Shown here in pieces: positions 7,306 through 14,305 of a stretch of DNA of 48,224 nt. The DNA comes from an uncultured Lachnospiraceae bacterium (GTDB lineage Bacteria > Bacillota > Clostridia > Lachnospirales > Lachnospiraceae). A model generated the notes under the pieces. It was not told where the DNA came from, did not search any database, and saw only the letters and a list, made by a program, of their open reading frames with translations. The position numbers and the translations under genes were made by a program. The stretch's first letter is position 1. Each line of letters starts with the position of its first letter. The stretch covers positions 1-48,224 of the forward strand of contig CAJUMB010000023.1 of NCBI GenBank assembly GCA_910587105.1, read 5' to 3'.

Positions 7306-9441
7306 ATGACAGATAGATTGTATGAATATATGGACTGGCCCAGGATTGAGGCAGTGGTATACGGTGAAGAAAATCTTCCCAAAGAAATTCTCGGACCTCA
7401 GATAGTGAAGGGTGCTGTGTTGATTCAGGGCTTTTTTCCCAATGTGAAAAGCGTGAAAGTTTATAATAGAGATGACAGTAAAAAATATCCCATGGAACTT
7501 GTAGATGAGGCAGGGTTTTACGCAGTGCTGATTCCGGGGAAAACCATTCCTTCCTATGAATATATCATAGAAAATATGGAAGGAAAAAATTCCCGGTGCA
7601 GGGATGCTTACAGTTTTCCCCTCCAGCTGGATGAAAAAGAAATGGAAATGTTCCGGCAGGGGATTTACTATCAGGCGTATCAGAAACTGGGGGCACATCC
7701 TATGACGGTAAACCGGGTGCCGGGTGTGTACTTTGCCATATGGGCGCCAAATGCCCAGCGGGTCAGTGTGGTAGGGGACTTTAATCACTGGGACGGCCGG
7801 ATTTATCCCATGCAGAAGTCTGCATCAACAGGAATTCACGAACTGTTCGTTCCGGGGCTGAAGGCAGATGCCCTTTATAAGTTTGAAATCCGGATGGTAA
7901 ACGGTTCCGTATTTTTAAAAACCGACCCTTATGCCAACAGCCGGGAACACGCACCGGGCATGGCCTCAGCCGTGTCCAGCGTGAAGGGACACCGCTGGGA
8001 TGATAAGGAGTGGATGAAGCAGAGGAAAAAACAGGCCGGGAAAAAGGTTCCACTGAGCATCGGGCAGATAAATCTGCACAAACTGGGCCGGGATGAAAAC
8101 GGTGAATTCCTCACGTATTCCCAGATGGCTGCACTGGCGGCAGATTATGCGTTGTCCGGCGGTTATACCCATGTGGAGCTGCCGCCTATGATGGAGTATC
8201 AGGACGATTCATCAGGCGCATATGCCACCAGCGGGTACTATGCACCAACCTCCCGATATGGAAGCCCAAAAGAATTCCAATACCTGGTAGATTATCTCCA
8301 TAAAAAGCAAATCGGAGTGATTATGGACTGGACGCCTGCCCATTTCCCGAAAGAAGAGGAGGGGCTGGGGATGCTGGACGGCACCTGTCTGTATGAGCGG
8401 TCCCAACAAGGAGAAGGACTGCATCCTATATGGGGGACGCTGATGTTTGATTATGCCAGTCCCCATGTGAGGAATTTTCTCATTTCCAATGTGTTCTACT
8501 GGCTGGACTGTTATCATCTGGACGGTCTGCGCCTGGACGATGTGGATGCCATGCTTTATCTGGACTATGGGCGCACACAGGGCGGCTGGACTCCCAATAT
8601 GTACGGGAGCAATGAAAACCTGGATGCCATTGAATTCCTTAAACATATGAATTCCGTTGTCAAGAAAAAATACCCGGATGTTCTGTTGATTGCCCAGGAG
8701 GACGGGTATTGGCCGGATCTGACCGGGGCGGTGGACGATACCCATATGGGATTTGATTACAAATGGAACAATGGATGGACCCGGGAGTTTTTAGACTATA
8801 TCCACGGGGACAGAGGCTATCGTTCTTCCCATCACGATGAATTGACAGTCAGTATGCTTTATGCATACTGTGAAGATTATATTTTGACTTTGAATGACAG
8901 AGATATTTCATCACTTGACCAGTTTATGGATTCCATGCCTGGAGAAGAAACCGGGAAATGGGCGCAGTTGAAGACGGCTCTTGGCTATTTTATGACCCAT
9001 CCGGGGAAAAAATACCTGGCATCTTATGAGAAATTTCCTTCCGAGATAAGCGGTTATCTAAAAGACTTAAACCAGTTGTATAAAGAACACCCCGGCCTCT
9101 GGGAAGGAGATGGAGATCCAGCAGGTTTCGAGTGGCTGCAGACATTGGAAGCGGAAAAATGTATACTGGCATTTATGCGCAAAGACCTCAATAAAAAAGA
9201 TGTCCTGCTGATTCTCTGCAATTTTTCAGGAGAAGCCCTGGAAGGCTATAAAGTCGGTGTTCCTTACTATGGAAAATATAAGGAAATATTCAACAGCGAC
9301 GCGGAAGTTTACGGCGGTGCAGGTGTCGTTAATCCGCGGGTGAAAGCCTGTAAAAAAGAGGAGTGGGACGAGCGTCCGTATTGTGTGTCGGTAAAAGTAC
9401 CGGCGCTTGGGATTGCGGTATTTGTCTATCAGCCCGCATAA
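7306..9441 (+). CDS. GH13 alpha-glucan branching-enzyme-like protein
   Basis: 711 residues from the ATG at 7306, chosen because AGGAGG lies 8 bases before it; a GTG 21 bases upstream lacks one. A CBM48-like module (FAIWAPNAQRVSVVGDFNHW, from about residue 143) precedes the GH13 barrel. Catalytic residues can be placed at Asp411 (DGLRLDDVDAML), Glu465 (IAQED) and Asp511 (SHHDE). The C-terminal MTHPGKKYLASYEKF matches GlgB's MTHPGKKLLF stretch, but the usual MGNEFGQ and following segment are missing. Glycogen branching or another alpha-glucan reaction in the cytosol is expected. The divergence makes the exact reaction uncertain, and no other glycogen genes are nearby. Confidence 0.8.
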   Translation: MTDRLYEYMDWPRIEAVVYGEENLPKEILGPQIVKGAVLIQGFFPNVKSVKVYNRDDSKKYPMELVDEAGFYAVLIPGKTIPSYEYIIENMEGKNSRCRDAYSFPLQLDEKEMEMFRQGIYYQAYQKLGAHPMTVNRVPGVYFAIWAPNAQRVSVVGDFNHWDGRIYPMQKSASTGIHELFVPGLKADALYKFEIRMVNGSVFLKTDPYANSREHAPGMASAVSSVKGHRWDDKEWMKQRKKQAGKKVPLSIGQINLHKLGRDENGEFLTYSQMAALAADYALSGGYTHVELPPMMEYQDDSSGAYATSGYYAPTSRYGSPKEFQYLVDYLHKKQIGVIMDWTPAHFPKEEEGLGMLDGTCLYERSQQGEGLHPIWGTLMFDYASPHVRNFLISNVFYWLDCYHLDGLRLDDVDAMLYLDYGRTQGGWTPNMYGSNENLDAIEFLKHMNSVVKKKYPDVLLIAQEDGYWPDLTGAVDDTHMGFDYKWNNGWTREFLDYIHGDRGYRSSHHDELTVSMLYAYCEDYILTLNDRDISSLDQFMDSMPGEETGKWAQLKTALGYFMTHPGKKYLASYEKFPSEISGYLKDLNQLYKEHPGLWEGDGDPAGFEWLQTLEAEKCILAFMRKDLNKKDVLLILCNFSGEALEGYKVGVPYYGKYKEIFNSDAEVYGGAGVVNPRVKACKKEEWDERPYCVSVKVPALGIAVFVYQPA

Positions 9442-9503
9442 GGAACAGCAGAAACATAACTTGTGCAGAAATTTTAAAAGGCCGGTTTCGAGAGGAGAGA
9501 GAA

Positions 9504-10352
9504 ATGGACAGGTTAATGGAGCGGGGAGGTTCTTTTCTGCAGAAGCAGATGCCAGGTGTGGTTGGATTTTTCTGGAAGGTTCTGGTGTCTCTCCTGGTGT
9601 TTTATCTCGGGGTGAAAATCATCCGCTGGCTGCAGCGGATTCTGAGGCGCACCATGGAGCAGATGGGCGTGGACCAGGGAGTGATTCAGTTCGCCTGTTC
9701 TCTGGCAAAAATTCTGATGTATTTGCTGCTGGTATTCAGCATTGCAGCCCAGTTCGGCGTCACGGAAGCTTCTGTGGCGGCACTGATTGGCTCCACTGGA
9801 ATCACGCTGGCCATGGGTCTTCAGGGTGGTCTTGCAAATATGGCCGGAGGAATTATGATACTCCTGTTCAAACCCTTTGTGGTGGGAGATTATATCATAT
9901 ATAACAATGGGCCGGCTGGATGTGAGGGAACGGTGAGCCGCATTGATATGTGTTACACCAGGCTTACGACTATTGATAATAAAATTGTTGTTATTCCCAA
10001 TGGGACATTGTCCAACAGCAGTGTCACCAATGTGACAGAAAAAGATGAAAGAAGGCTGGATGTGAAGGTGGGAATTTCTTACCAGTCAGATATGCGTAAG
10101 GCAAAAGGAATTTTGGAAAAGCTGCTGGAGGAAGAACCGGATATTTATCATGACCGGGAACAGGCGGTCTTTGTAGATGAGCTGGGGGACAGTGCTATCA
10201 TATTGGGTTTCCGCGCCTGGGTGGCAACTGACAAGTACTGGCAGGTGAGATGGGGGCTGAATGAGAAAATAAAACTGTCATTTGACCAGGCTGGGATACT
10301 CATTCCTTATAACCAGCTGGATGTGCATTTGTACGAAAACAGTGAAACATGA
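9504..10352 (+). CDS. MscS-family mechanosensitive channel
   Basis: 282 residues. The ATG at 9504 is preferred because AGAGGAGAGAG precedes it; the open frame extends upstream into the GH13 gene without a ribosome site. Hydrophobic segments lie at about 18-42 and 60-85, followed by the pore-lining TM3 (LIGSTGITLAMGLQGGLANM). The beta domain begins KPFVVGDYI and contains VVIPNGTLSNSSVTN, both MscS hallmarks. Length matches the short MscS (YggB/YkuT) type. It relieves turgor after hypo-osmotic shock. It begins 62 bases past the GH13 stop and is probably cotranscribed. Confidence 0.92.
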   Translation: MDRLMERGGSFLQKQMPGVVGFFWKVLVSLLVFYLGVKIIRWLQRILRRTMEQMGVDQGVIQFACSLAKILMYLLLVFSIAAQFGVTEASVAALIGSTGITLAMGLQGGLANMAGGIMILLFKPFVVGDYIIYNNGPAGCEGTVSRIDMCYTRLTTIDNKIVVIPNGTLSNSSVTNVTEKDERRLDVKVGISYQSDMRKAKGILEKLLEEEPDIYHDREQAVFVDELGDSAIILGFRAWVATDKYWQVRWGLNEKIKLSFDQAGILIPYNQLDVHLYENSET

Positions 10353-10356
10353 AATG

Positions 10357-10412
10357 ACACCATTGCATTCATTTTACCGGATTTGCTTGCCGGTAAATGG
10401 ATGCAGTGGTGT
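10357..10412. terminator. Long hairpin after mscS-like gene
   Basis: ACACCA (10357-10362) through TACCGG pairs with CCGGTAAAT through TGGTGT (10407-10412), giving a stem of more than 20 bp with a few mismatches. There is no strong T-run, so termination may be partial. Confidence 0.55.
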
Positions 10413-10450
10413 ATCAAGCGATAAATTCTGTTAAAATTTAAAATTAGGTG

Positions 10451-10478
10451 TTGAAATTTTCCTGGATTTGTATATAAT
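10451..10478 (+). promoter_or_regulatory. tRNA-Thr promoter
   Basis: TTGAAA (10451-10456), 16-base spacer, TATAAT (10473-10478). Transcription would begin about 14 bases before the mature tRNA. Confidence 0.75.
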
Positions 10479-10498
10479 AGTAATTGTGTGAGAAACAC

Positions 10499-10571
10499 GC
10501 TGGAATAGCTCAGTCGGTAGAGCACTTCACTCGTAATGAAGGGGTCGAGAGTTCGAGTCTCTTTTCCAGCT
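10499..10571 (+). tRNA. tRNA-Thr (anticodon CGU)
   Basis: Cloverleaf read by eye: acceptor GCTGGAA/TTCCAGC, D-stem GCTC/GAGC, anticodon stem CTTCA/TGAAG with loop CTCGTAA (anticodon CGT in DNA), and T-arm GAGAG-TTCGAGT-CTCTT. CCA is not encoded. The prophage integrase gene points at its 3' end, so the tRNA is the integration target and stays intact at this junction. Confidence 0.95.
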
Positions 10572-10578
10572 TATTATG

Positions 10579-10623
10579 AAACCGCCGTAAACCGTTGGTT
10601 TTCCAGGGTTTGTGGCGGTTTTT
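10579..10623 (+). terminator. Terminator after tRNA-Thr
   Basis: AAACCGCC (10579-10586) pairs with GGCGGTTT (10614-10621). GTAAACC and GGGTTTGT extend the stem and a T-run follows. It ends the tRNA transcript and, read the other way, may stop integrase mRNA. Confidence 0.8.
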
Positions 10624-10726
10624 AAAAGTAGAAATGTGTACGAATGTGGCTTCATGCACGCGCTTGTAAATGTGCCATTTCTGTGGCAAATACGGGTCTT
10701 CTGAAGCACGATGTGTCATTTTGGTG

Positions 10727-11830
10727 TCAGAAATTCAATGCGCTGTTCAAGGCTCCTCCCACGTCTTCTTTTTCAAGAATCATGTGATTGTAAACCTTTA
10801 TGACCATCTTTTCCGTGTCTCCCAGCAGGGAGGCTATGTGTTTGATAGATATGGTAGGTATCTGATAGCAGAGGTTAGTGCAGTAATTATGGCGGAATAC
10901 ATGGGCGGTCAATCCAATAATCGGTTCATCAGTTTCAGCCTGCATCTTGCGAATGATACGTGCCCACATTTTGCGGTAGCTGCTTTTCGTCACCCACCTT
11001 CCATCTTTCATGTGAAAGAGTTTGTCCTGCTGTAGAAACTTTATGTATTTTTCTACTGCCGGAAATATTAAATCAGGTATTGGTACAGTGCGGAATCCGT
11101 TATAGCTTTTTGGATTTTTTATGTACGGTGTTTCCTTTTCGAACGCAACTGACTGGGTTACTGTCAGTGTCCTCTTTTTCAAATCAATGCAGTTTTTTGT
11201 CAGAGCAAGTGCTTCACCCCGGCGAAGCCCGCATCCGTAAAGAATAAAGACAAAAATACGGTCAGAATCCGACAGATCTGCCGAAAGCATTGCACGTTTT
11301 TCGTTCTCGGTCAGCACTCGTTTTTCTTTTGGCTTATACGTTATTTTTTCATTATTCCTGAAGACAATATCCAGCACATTTGGGGCAATCAGCTGGTCAG
11401 CGATAGCGGACTTTATCACTTGTTTAAATGTCAGCTCTATTTTCTGCTGTGTGGCCGGATGTCCCGCAGCATTGTTCAATATTGTTTGATAATGCAGGCG
11501 GGTTATATCGGACAATTTTACGTTCTGCAGGCAGGCAAAATGCTTCTTGATTACATTCTGATATCCGGCACGGGTATTTCCTGCTCTGGATGCTTTATAA
11601 ACCACTTCCCATTGTTCTGCGTATTCGCAGAATGATGTGTCGTTACACACTACATATTCCCGGTTCTTGATTTTTTGATTGTGTTCATTTACTTTATTTT
11701 CCAAATCTTTACTGCTTTTCTTTGACCGGATAGTAACATATTTTTTTCTTCCAACATCGTCATATGTTCCGTCCCACACACGGGTTTTAAAATACCCATC
11801 TTTGCCTTTGGTGTATTTGGCTTTTGCCAT
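10727..11830 (-). CDS. int: Phage tyrosine recombinase (integrase)
   Basis: 367 residues. It has an N-terminal AP2-like/SAM-like arm (KGKDGYFKTRVWDG) and a core-binding domain (SFCEYAEQWEVVYKAS). The catalytic domain has Arg in YGCGLRRGEALAL, HxxR in HVFRHNYCTNL, and the nucleophile Tyr in MVIKVYNHMI. It integrates and, with an accessory protein, excises the prophage at the tRNA-Thr gene. GGAGGATGATACT precedes the ATG. It is the gene nearest the attachment junction, pointing toward it, as is usual. The sequence looks intact. Confidence 0.95.
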   Translation of the reverse strand: MAKAKYTKGKDGYFKTRVWDGTYDDVGRKKYVTIRSKKSSKDLENKVNEHNQKIKNREYVVCNDTSFCEYAEQWEVVYKASRAGNTRAGYQNVIKKHFACLQNVKLSDITRLHYQTILNNAAGHPATQQKIELTFKQVIKSAIADQLIAPNVLDIVFRNNEKITYKPKEKRVLTENEKRAMLSADLSDSDRIFVFILYGCGLRRGEALALTKNCIDLKKRTLTVTQSVAFEKETPYIKNPKSYNGFRTVPIPDLIFPAVEKYIKFLQQDKLFHMKDGRWVTKSSYRKMWARIIRKMQAETDEPIIGLTAHVFRHNYCTNLCYQIPTISIKHIASLLGDTEKMVIKVYNHMILEKEDVGGALNSALNF

Positions 11831-11884
11831 AGTATCATCCTCCTAAAATTGAGTATAAAAATAACATCCAGCAGTATTTTATAT

Positions 11885-11913
11885 TTGCCAGATGGCCCGG
11901 AAAATGATACAAT
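11885..11913 (+). promoter_or_regulatory. Promoter of a predicted small RNA
   Basis: TTGCCA (11885-11890), 17-base spacer, TACAAT (11908-11913), on the strand opposite to integrase. No coding frame follows before the terminator at 11994. Confidence 0.6.
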
Positions 11914-11919
11914 GTAGGT

Positions 11920-11994
11920 GTTGAGTCTATATTGTATGCATCCTCCGGGATGTATCTAAAAGCCGTTCGGTGCTGGTAACACCGGGCGGTTTTT
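11920..11994 (+). ncRNA. Predicted ~75-nt prophage small RNA
   Basis: Between the promoter at 11885-11913 and a T-run at 11990-11994 lies a short non-coding unit with two hairpins. The first has stem ATGCATCC/GGGATGTAT with a 2-3-base loop. The second, AAAGCCGTTCGGTG pairing with CACCGGGCGGTTTTT (11959-11994), is a terminator. It ends 5 bases before the -35 of the type I antitoxin RNA. It could be a regulatory RNA or a decayed copy of that antitoxin unit. No target is visible. Confidence 0.5.
11959..11994 (+). terminator. Terminator of the predicted small RNA
   Basis: AAAGCCGTTCGGTG, a 7-base loop, then CACCGGGCGGTTTTT, with two G-T pairs in the stem. Confidence 0.7.
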
Positions 11995-11998
11995 CAGT

Positions 11999-12027
11999 TT
12001 GACAAATCTGCCAGCCTGGCATATAAT
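11999..12027 (+). promoter_or_regulatory. Consensus promoter of the type I antitoxin RNA
   Basis: TTGACA (11999-12004), 17-base spacer, TATAAT (12022-12027): a perfect sigma-A promoter. No gene follows on this strand, only a 109-base RNA ending at a hairpin. Confidence 0.9.
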
Positions 12028-12048
12028 ATGCTTAACAGAACAGCCGAC
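12021..12048 (+). repeat. Inverted promoter/leader repeat, left arm
   Basis: ATATAATATGCTTA, 5 variable bases, ACAGCCGAC. The same 28-base pattern occurs in opposite orientation at 12261-12288, so antitoxin and toxin RNAs begin with nearly the same sequence. Confidence 0.85.
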
Positions 12049-12142
12049 GAGTAGTTGCACACTACCCGTCCCTGTTAAGATTTGTTGGCTGAAATAGCCG
12101 CCTATTCTTTACCAGAGGACAGGGCGGCTATTTCTTATTTTT
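12034..12142 (+). ncRNA. Predicted type I antitoxin RNA
   Basis: A non-coding RNA of about 109 bases runs from the consensus promoter (start near 12034) to the hairpin at 12092-12133 plus T-run 12138-12142. Its last 15 bases are complementary to the 3' end of the toxin coding sequence (12128-12211, minus strand), a tail-to-tail overlap. It also carries TGTTGGCTG (12082-12090), which can pair with ACAGCCGAC in the toxin leader apart from one G-U pair. A local hairpin forms from GACGAGTAGT and ACTACCCGTC. Such RNAs block toxin translation or mark the mRNA for decay. Assignment rests on layout, with no expression data. Confidence 0.75.
12092..12133. terminator. Shared bidirectional terminator of the type I locus
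   Basis: AAATAGCCGCC (12092-12102) and GGCGGCTATTT (12123-12133) form a perfect 11-bp stem with a 20-base loop. T-runs follow on the plus side. The toxin stop codon (12128-12130) lies inside the stem, so both RNAs end here. Confidence 0.85.
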
Positions 12143-12211
12143 CAGATTCAGAATTGCAACAACTAGCAAGGCTACAGTAAGCATGATCTGCATTTCTTCA
12201 TATGTACTCAT
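12128..12211 (-). CDS. Small hydrophobic type I toxin (holin-like toxin family)
   Basis: 27 residues. It begins MSTYEEMQIM, has the membrane segment LTVALLVVAIL and ends NLKNKK. This acidic start, single hydrophobic helix and lysine-rich end is the pattern of the putative holin-like toxins of Firmicutes, related in style to Fst and TxpA. The ATG at 12211 is preferred, with AAGGGG 8 bases upstream; an in-frame ATG at 12217 is too close to it. Excess peptide would insert in and damage the host membrane. It faces the antitoxin RNA tail to tail. Too short for most gene finders. Confidence 0.8.
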   Translation of the reverse strand: MSTYEEMQIMLTVALLVVAILNLKNKK

Positions 12212-12260
12212 AAGCATTTCCCCTTCCCATAAAACTCGGAACGGGTAATGAGCCGCCACT

Positions 12261-12288
12261 GTCGGCTGTCCGGGTAAGCATATTATAT
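12261..12288 (-). repeat. Inverted promoter/leader repeat, right arm
   Basis: On the minus strand: ATATAATATGCTTA, CCCGG, ACAGCCGAC. It mirrors 12021-12048 and places a TATAAT (12282-12287) for the toxin mRNA. A looser match continues downstream in both RNAs (TACCCGTC versus TACCCGTT). Confidence 0.85.
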
Positions 12289-12310
12289 TGTCAGGGTGTG
12301 GATTTCCTCC
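12282..12310 (-). promoter_or_regulatory. Toxin promoter with strong -10 and poor -35
   Basis: TATAAT (12282-12287) on the minus strand has no recognisable -35 at 16-18 bases (GAGGAA/GGAGGA only). The antitoxin promoter is full consensus, which fits antitoxin excess. Confidence 0.6.
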
Positions 12311-12335
12311 GCAACGGGAAATCCCGTTACGGACT

Positions 12336-12572
12336 TCATAGCGTTAGATTCAATTTTTCAAGCAGGGTTTCCTGAGATATAAATTCGTGGCAGTCAGGAT
12401 TTTGGTCTATGTCATCAAGCATCTTTAAGTCCCATTCATCGGGCGAAACTTCTTCGATATCTTCCCACGAACGTGAGGATAGGTTTTCAACAACAAAATT
12501 CCATACTTTTTCAGCGTCAGAATCATTCATAACGGTGATTGCACCAAATATTCTTTCTTTTATCGCACTCAT
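12336..12572 (-). CDS. Antitoxin of a RelE-type toxin-antitoxin pair
   Basis: 78 residues, starting MSAIKERIFGAITVMNDSDA. The ATG at 12572 has AGGGGG 6 bases upstream. The open frame extends upstream through the toxin gene in another frame, but that part is a shadow. The acidic protein (SWEDIEEVSPDEWDLKMLDDI) is typical of antitoxins that wrap RelE-fold toxins, and it starts 11 bases after the toxin stop. No clear DNA-binding fold is recognised, though the N-terminal helix pair may bind the operator. The gene order is toxin first, the reverse of the classic relBE order. Confidence 0.75.
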   Translation of the reverse strand: MSAIKERIFGAITVMNDSDAEKVWNFVVENLSSRSWEDIEEVSPDEWDLKMLDDIDQNPDCHEFISQETLLEKLNLTL

Positions 12573-12582
12573 AAAAATCCCC

Positions 12583-12813
12583 CTATTTATAGACTTGGCC
12601 GCGGTTGTCAATTTCTTCAATATGCAGGATATTTCCTTCACGGTCAAATATGACACGGAAGTTTCCGACTCGAAGCCGGTATCCTGATCTGCCTTGTAAT
12701 TTTCTGACATCGCCATTAGGCAGTTTGTTGATGGCTTCTATAATTCTTTTCTGTGTTATTTTATCCTGTTTACTAAGAAATTTTGCAGACTGCTTGGAAT
12801 AATTAATTTTCAT
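12583..12813 (-). CDS. RelE/ParE-family toxin
   Basis: 76 residues. It starts MKINYSKQSAKFLSKQDKIT and ends with the family core KLQGRSGYRLRVGNFRVIFD and VYK. The strand pattern YRLRVGNFRVIFD is diagnostic for the RelE/ParE fold, and Arg residues there serve RNA cleavage in RelE proteins. It probably cuts mRNA in the ribosomal A site when free of its antitoxin. Ribosome site is weak (AAGAG). The downstream antitoxin gene is cotranscribed. On a prophage such pairs stabilise the element or limit superinfection. Confidence 0.88.
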   Translation of the reverse strand: MKINYSKQSAKFLSKQDKITQKRIIEAINKLPNGDVRKLQGRSGYRLRVGNFRVIFDREGNILHIEEIDNRGQVYK

Positions 12814-12927
12814 AGGATGCTCTTTTCTTTAAATTTTCGTGGAAACGTTGTAGAGGTTTAATCTTCCTCCACCTTCCCAATGACTTTTCCGATCCTTCTT
12901 ATTTCTTCATTGGCTGGCGTAAAAAAA

Positions 12928-13419
12928 TCAACCTGCTGAGATTTCAATTTTTAATAAGACATTCGGGTTTCGTTCCAATACGGCTATGGAAGGTTCAAAA
13001 AATATGATATACTCATCAGTTTCTACATGGGTTCCGAATTTGCTTTTATAATGCAGTAATGCATCGTTCAAAAATTCTTCTGTTACTTCCAGATATTCAG
13101 CTATCTCATATAAATTTTCGCACCCATGCAGATAGGCTTCGATAATCCCGTCAAGCCCGACCAACCTGCTATACGCCCATGCCCTGGCCTGTAGTTCCTG
13201 TTTGCGTTCGTTGACTTCTGACTGGTCTAAGATATCTCCAACAGTAGTGTGATAATGGCCGAGTTCTTCAGCGAGCACGCATTTTTTCTCTGTTTCGGTC
13301 AAAGATTTGTTGATGGCAATCCGGTTCCCTTTGATTCGCCCTTTACTTATAGGCAGTTCTTTCTCTTTAGCGATAAGGTTATTGTTATCGGATTCGATTA
13401 ACAGTTCCTCATAAGTCAA
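12928..13419 (-). CDS. ImmA/IrrE-like protein, probable anti-repressor protease
   Basis: 163 residues from the TTG at 13419, preceded by AGGTGA at 5 bases. A start at ATG 13446 would add MMRISEVIN without a better ribosome site. GRIKGNRIAINKSL and KCVLAEELGHYHTTVGDILDQ match the ImmA/IrrE family, which cleaves the partner repressor on SOS or peptide signals. The usual HExxH zinc motif reads EELGH, so the first His is absent; activity should be checked. It follows the repressor gene and overlaps it if the ATG at 13446 is used. A 29-codon frame just downstream (12858-12947, VDFFTPANEEIRRIGKVIG) looks like the broken C-terminus of another repressor. Confidence 0.8.
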   Translation of the reverse strand: MTYEELLIESDNNNLIAKEKELPISKGRIKGNRIAINKSLTETEKKCVLAEELGHYHTTVGDILDQSEVNERKQELQARAWAYSRLVGLDGIIEAYLHGCENLYEIAEYLEVTEEFLNDALLHYKSKFGTHVETDEYIIFFEPSIAVLERNPNVLLKIEISAG

Positions 13420-13429
13420 ATTGATCACC

Positions 13430-13921
13430 TCAGAAATTCTCATCATCCATGATATCTTCTTCCTGTTTCTTCAATTCTTCTGGTGCGTCCATATAATTAT
13501 CAGCATGGGCGGCGTTGAGCAGGGGGGCTTCTGATTCTTTTTCAGACAGTTTGGTTTCTAATTTTTCTATGCGTTCCTGTTGAGTACGGATTTTTTCTAC
13601 CCGCTTTGTCTCTCTTTCCAATGTGGTATCTACCGTTTCCCTTCCGAAATCATCAAGACTACGGTATTTCTTAATGATATTGTTGAATTCTTCTGGGCTG
13701 GCTTCATCTTTATATAATTCTCTTGTTTCGTCTTGAAATAGGTAATTTGCATCACAGTGCAAAATGTCAAACAAATCATATAGAAGCGTTGCACGCGGAG
13801 AATTTACGTCCGTCTCCCAACTTCCAACAGCACTTTGGCTAACACCTAGCATTTTTGCTAATTGTGGCTGGGTGATATTAAGTTCATTGCGTTTGTCTCT
13901 TAATCTACTCCCAAAACTCAT
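13430..13921 (-). CDS. CI-like prophage repressor, XRE family
   Basis: 163 residues. The N-terminal HTH is canonical: RLRDKRNELNITQPQLAKML then GVSQSAVGSWETDVNSP (residues about 6-43). A charged coiled-coil linker follows (about 105-130), and the C-terminus is acidic without an S24 peptidase fold. Repressors of this type are cleaved by the neighbouring ImmA-like protein instead of cleaving themselves. It keeps the prophage silent by binding the 13922-14074 region, from which it diverges from the Cro-like gene. AAGGAGG precedes ATG by 5-6 bases. Confidence 0.9.
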   Translation of the reverse strand: MSFGSRLRDKRNELNITQPQLAKMLGVSQSAVGSWETDVNSPRATLLYDLFDILHCDANYLFQDETRELYKDEASPEEFNNIIKKYRSLDDFGRETVDTTLERETKRVEKIRTQQERIEKLETKLSEKESEAPLLNAAHADNYMDAPEELKKQEEDIMDDENF

Positions 13922-14074
13922 TTCATTCCTCCTTATATTGAAAGACTACTACATAAAAATGATAAAGTCAATAAAAAATCAGAAAAACTGGTAAAAATAC
14001 ATTGACAAATCATTTAAACAGGTATATTATTCATACATACCAGATAAACAGGTGTTGAAAGGAGGAGAACCAGT
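13922..14074. promoter_or_regulatory. Lysis-lysogeny switch region with operators
   Basis: A strong rightward promoter is TTGACA (14002-14007), 17 bases, TATTAT (14025-14030). A leftward promoter for the repressor may use TTGACT (13966-13971) with a weak -10. Candidate operator half-sites are the direct repeats AAACAGGT (14016-14023 and 14046-14053) and the inverted pair ACTGGTA (13988-13994)/TACCAG (14038-14043). They flank or overlap the rightward promoter, as expected for CI and Cro binding. Confidence 0.75.
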
Positions 14075-14299
14075 TTGGCTATTGCAGAATCGAACGAGCC
14101 CGTAGCAAGCGGACTGAAACTTATCATAGCTCAAAAAGGGTTGAGAAATGGGTTTGTAGCAGAAAAATCCGGTTTCGCGCCACAGGAATTAAGCGATATG
14201 CTCAACGGGCGTCGCTTGATTAAAGCCTGCGATATTCCAAGGCTTGCTCGTGTATTGGATGTAGAAGCAGGTGACATTTATAAGGCGGGAGAGAGGTGA
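14075..14299 (+). CDS. Cro-like HTH regulator
   Basis: 74 residues, TTG start with GGAGGAG 7-8 bases upstream. The fold NGFVAEKSGFAPQELSDMLN, GRRLIKACDIPRLARVL reads as an XRE/Cro HTH. It is the first rightward gene from the switch promoter and lies opposite the CI-like repressor, so it probably favours the lytic state. Function is inferred from position and fold. Confidence 0.75.
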   Translation: MAIAESNEPVASGLKLIIAQKGLRNGFVAEKSGFAPQELSDMLNGRRLIKACDIPRLARVLDVEAGDIYKAGER

Positions 14300-14305
14300 G
14301 GATAG

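Noticed and set aside
12858..12947. 29-codon minus-strand frame as a separate gene
   Set aside because: TTG start without a ribosome site; more likely a leftover C-terminal fragment, so reported only as an oddity.
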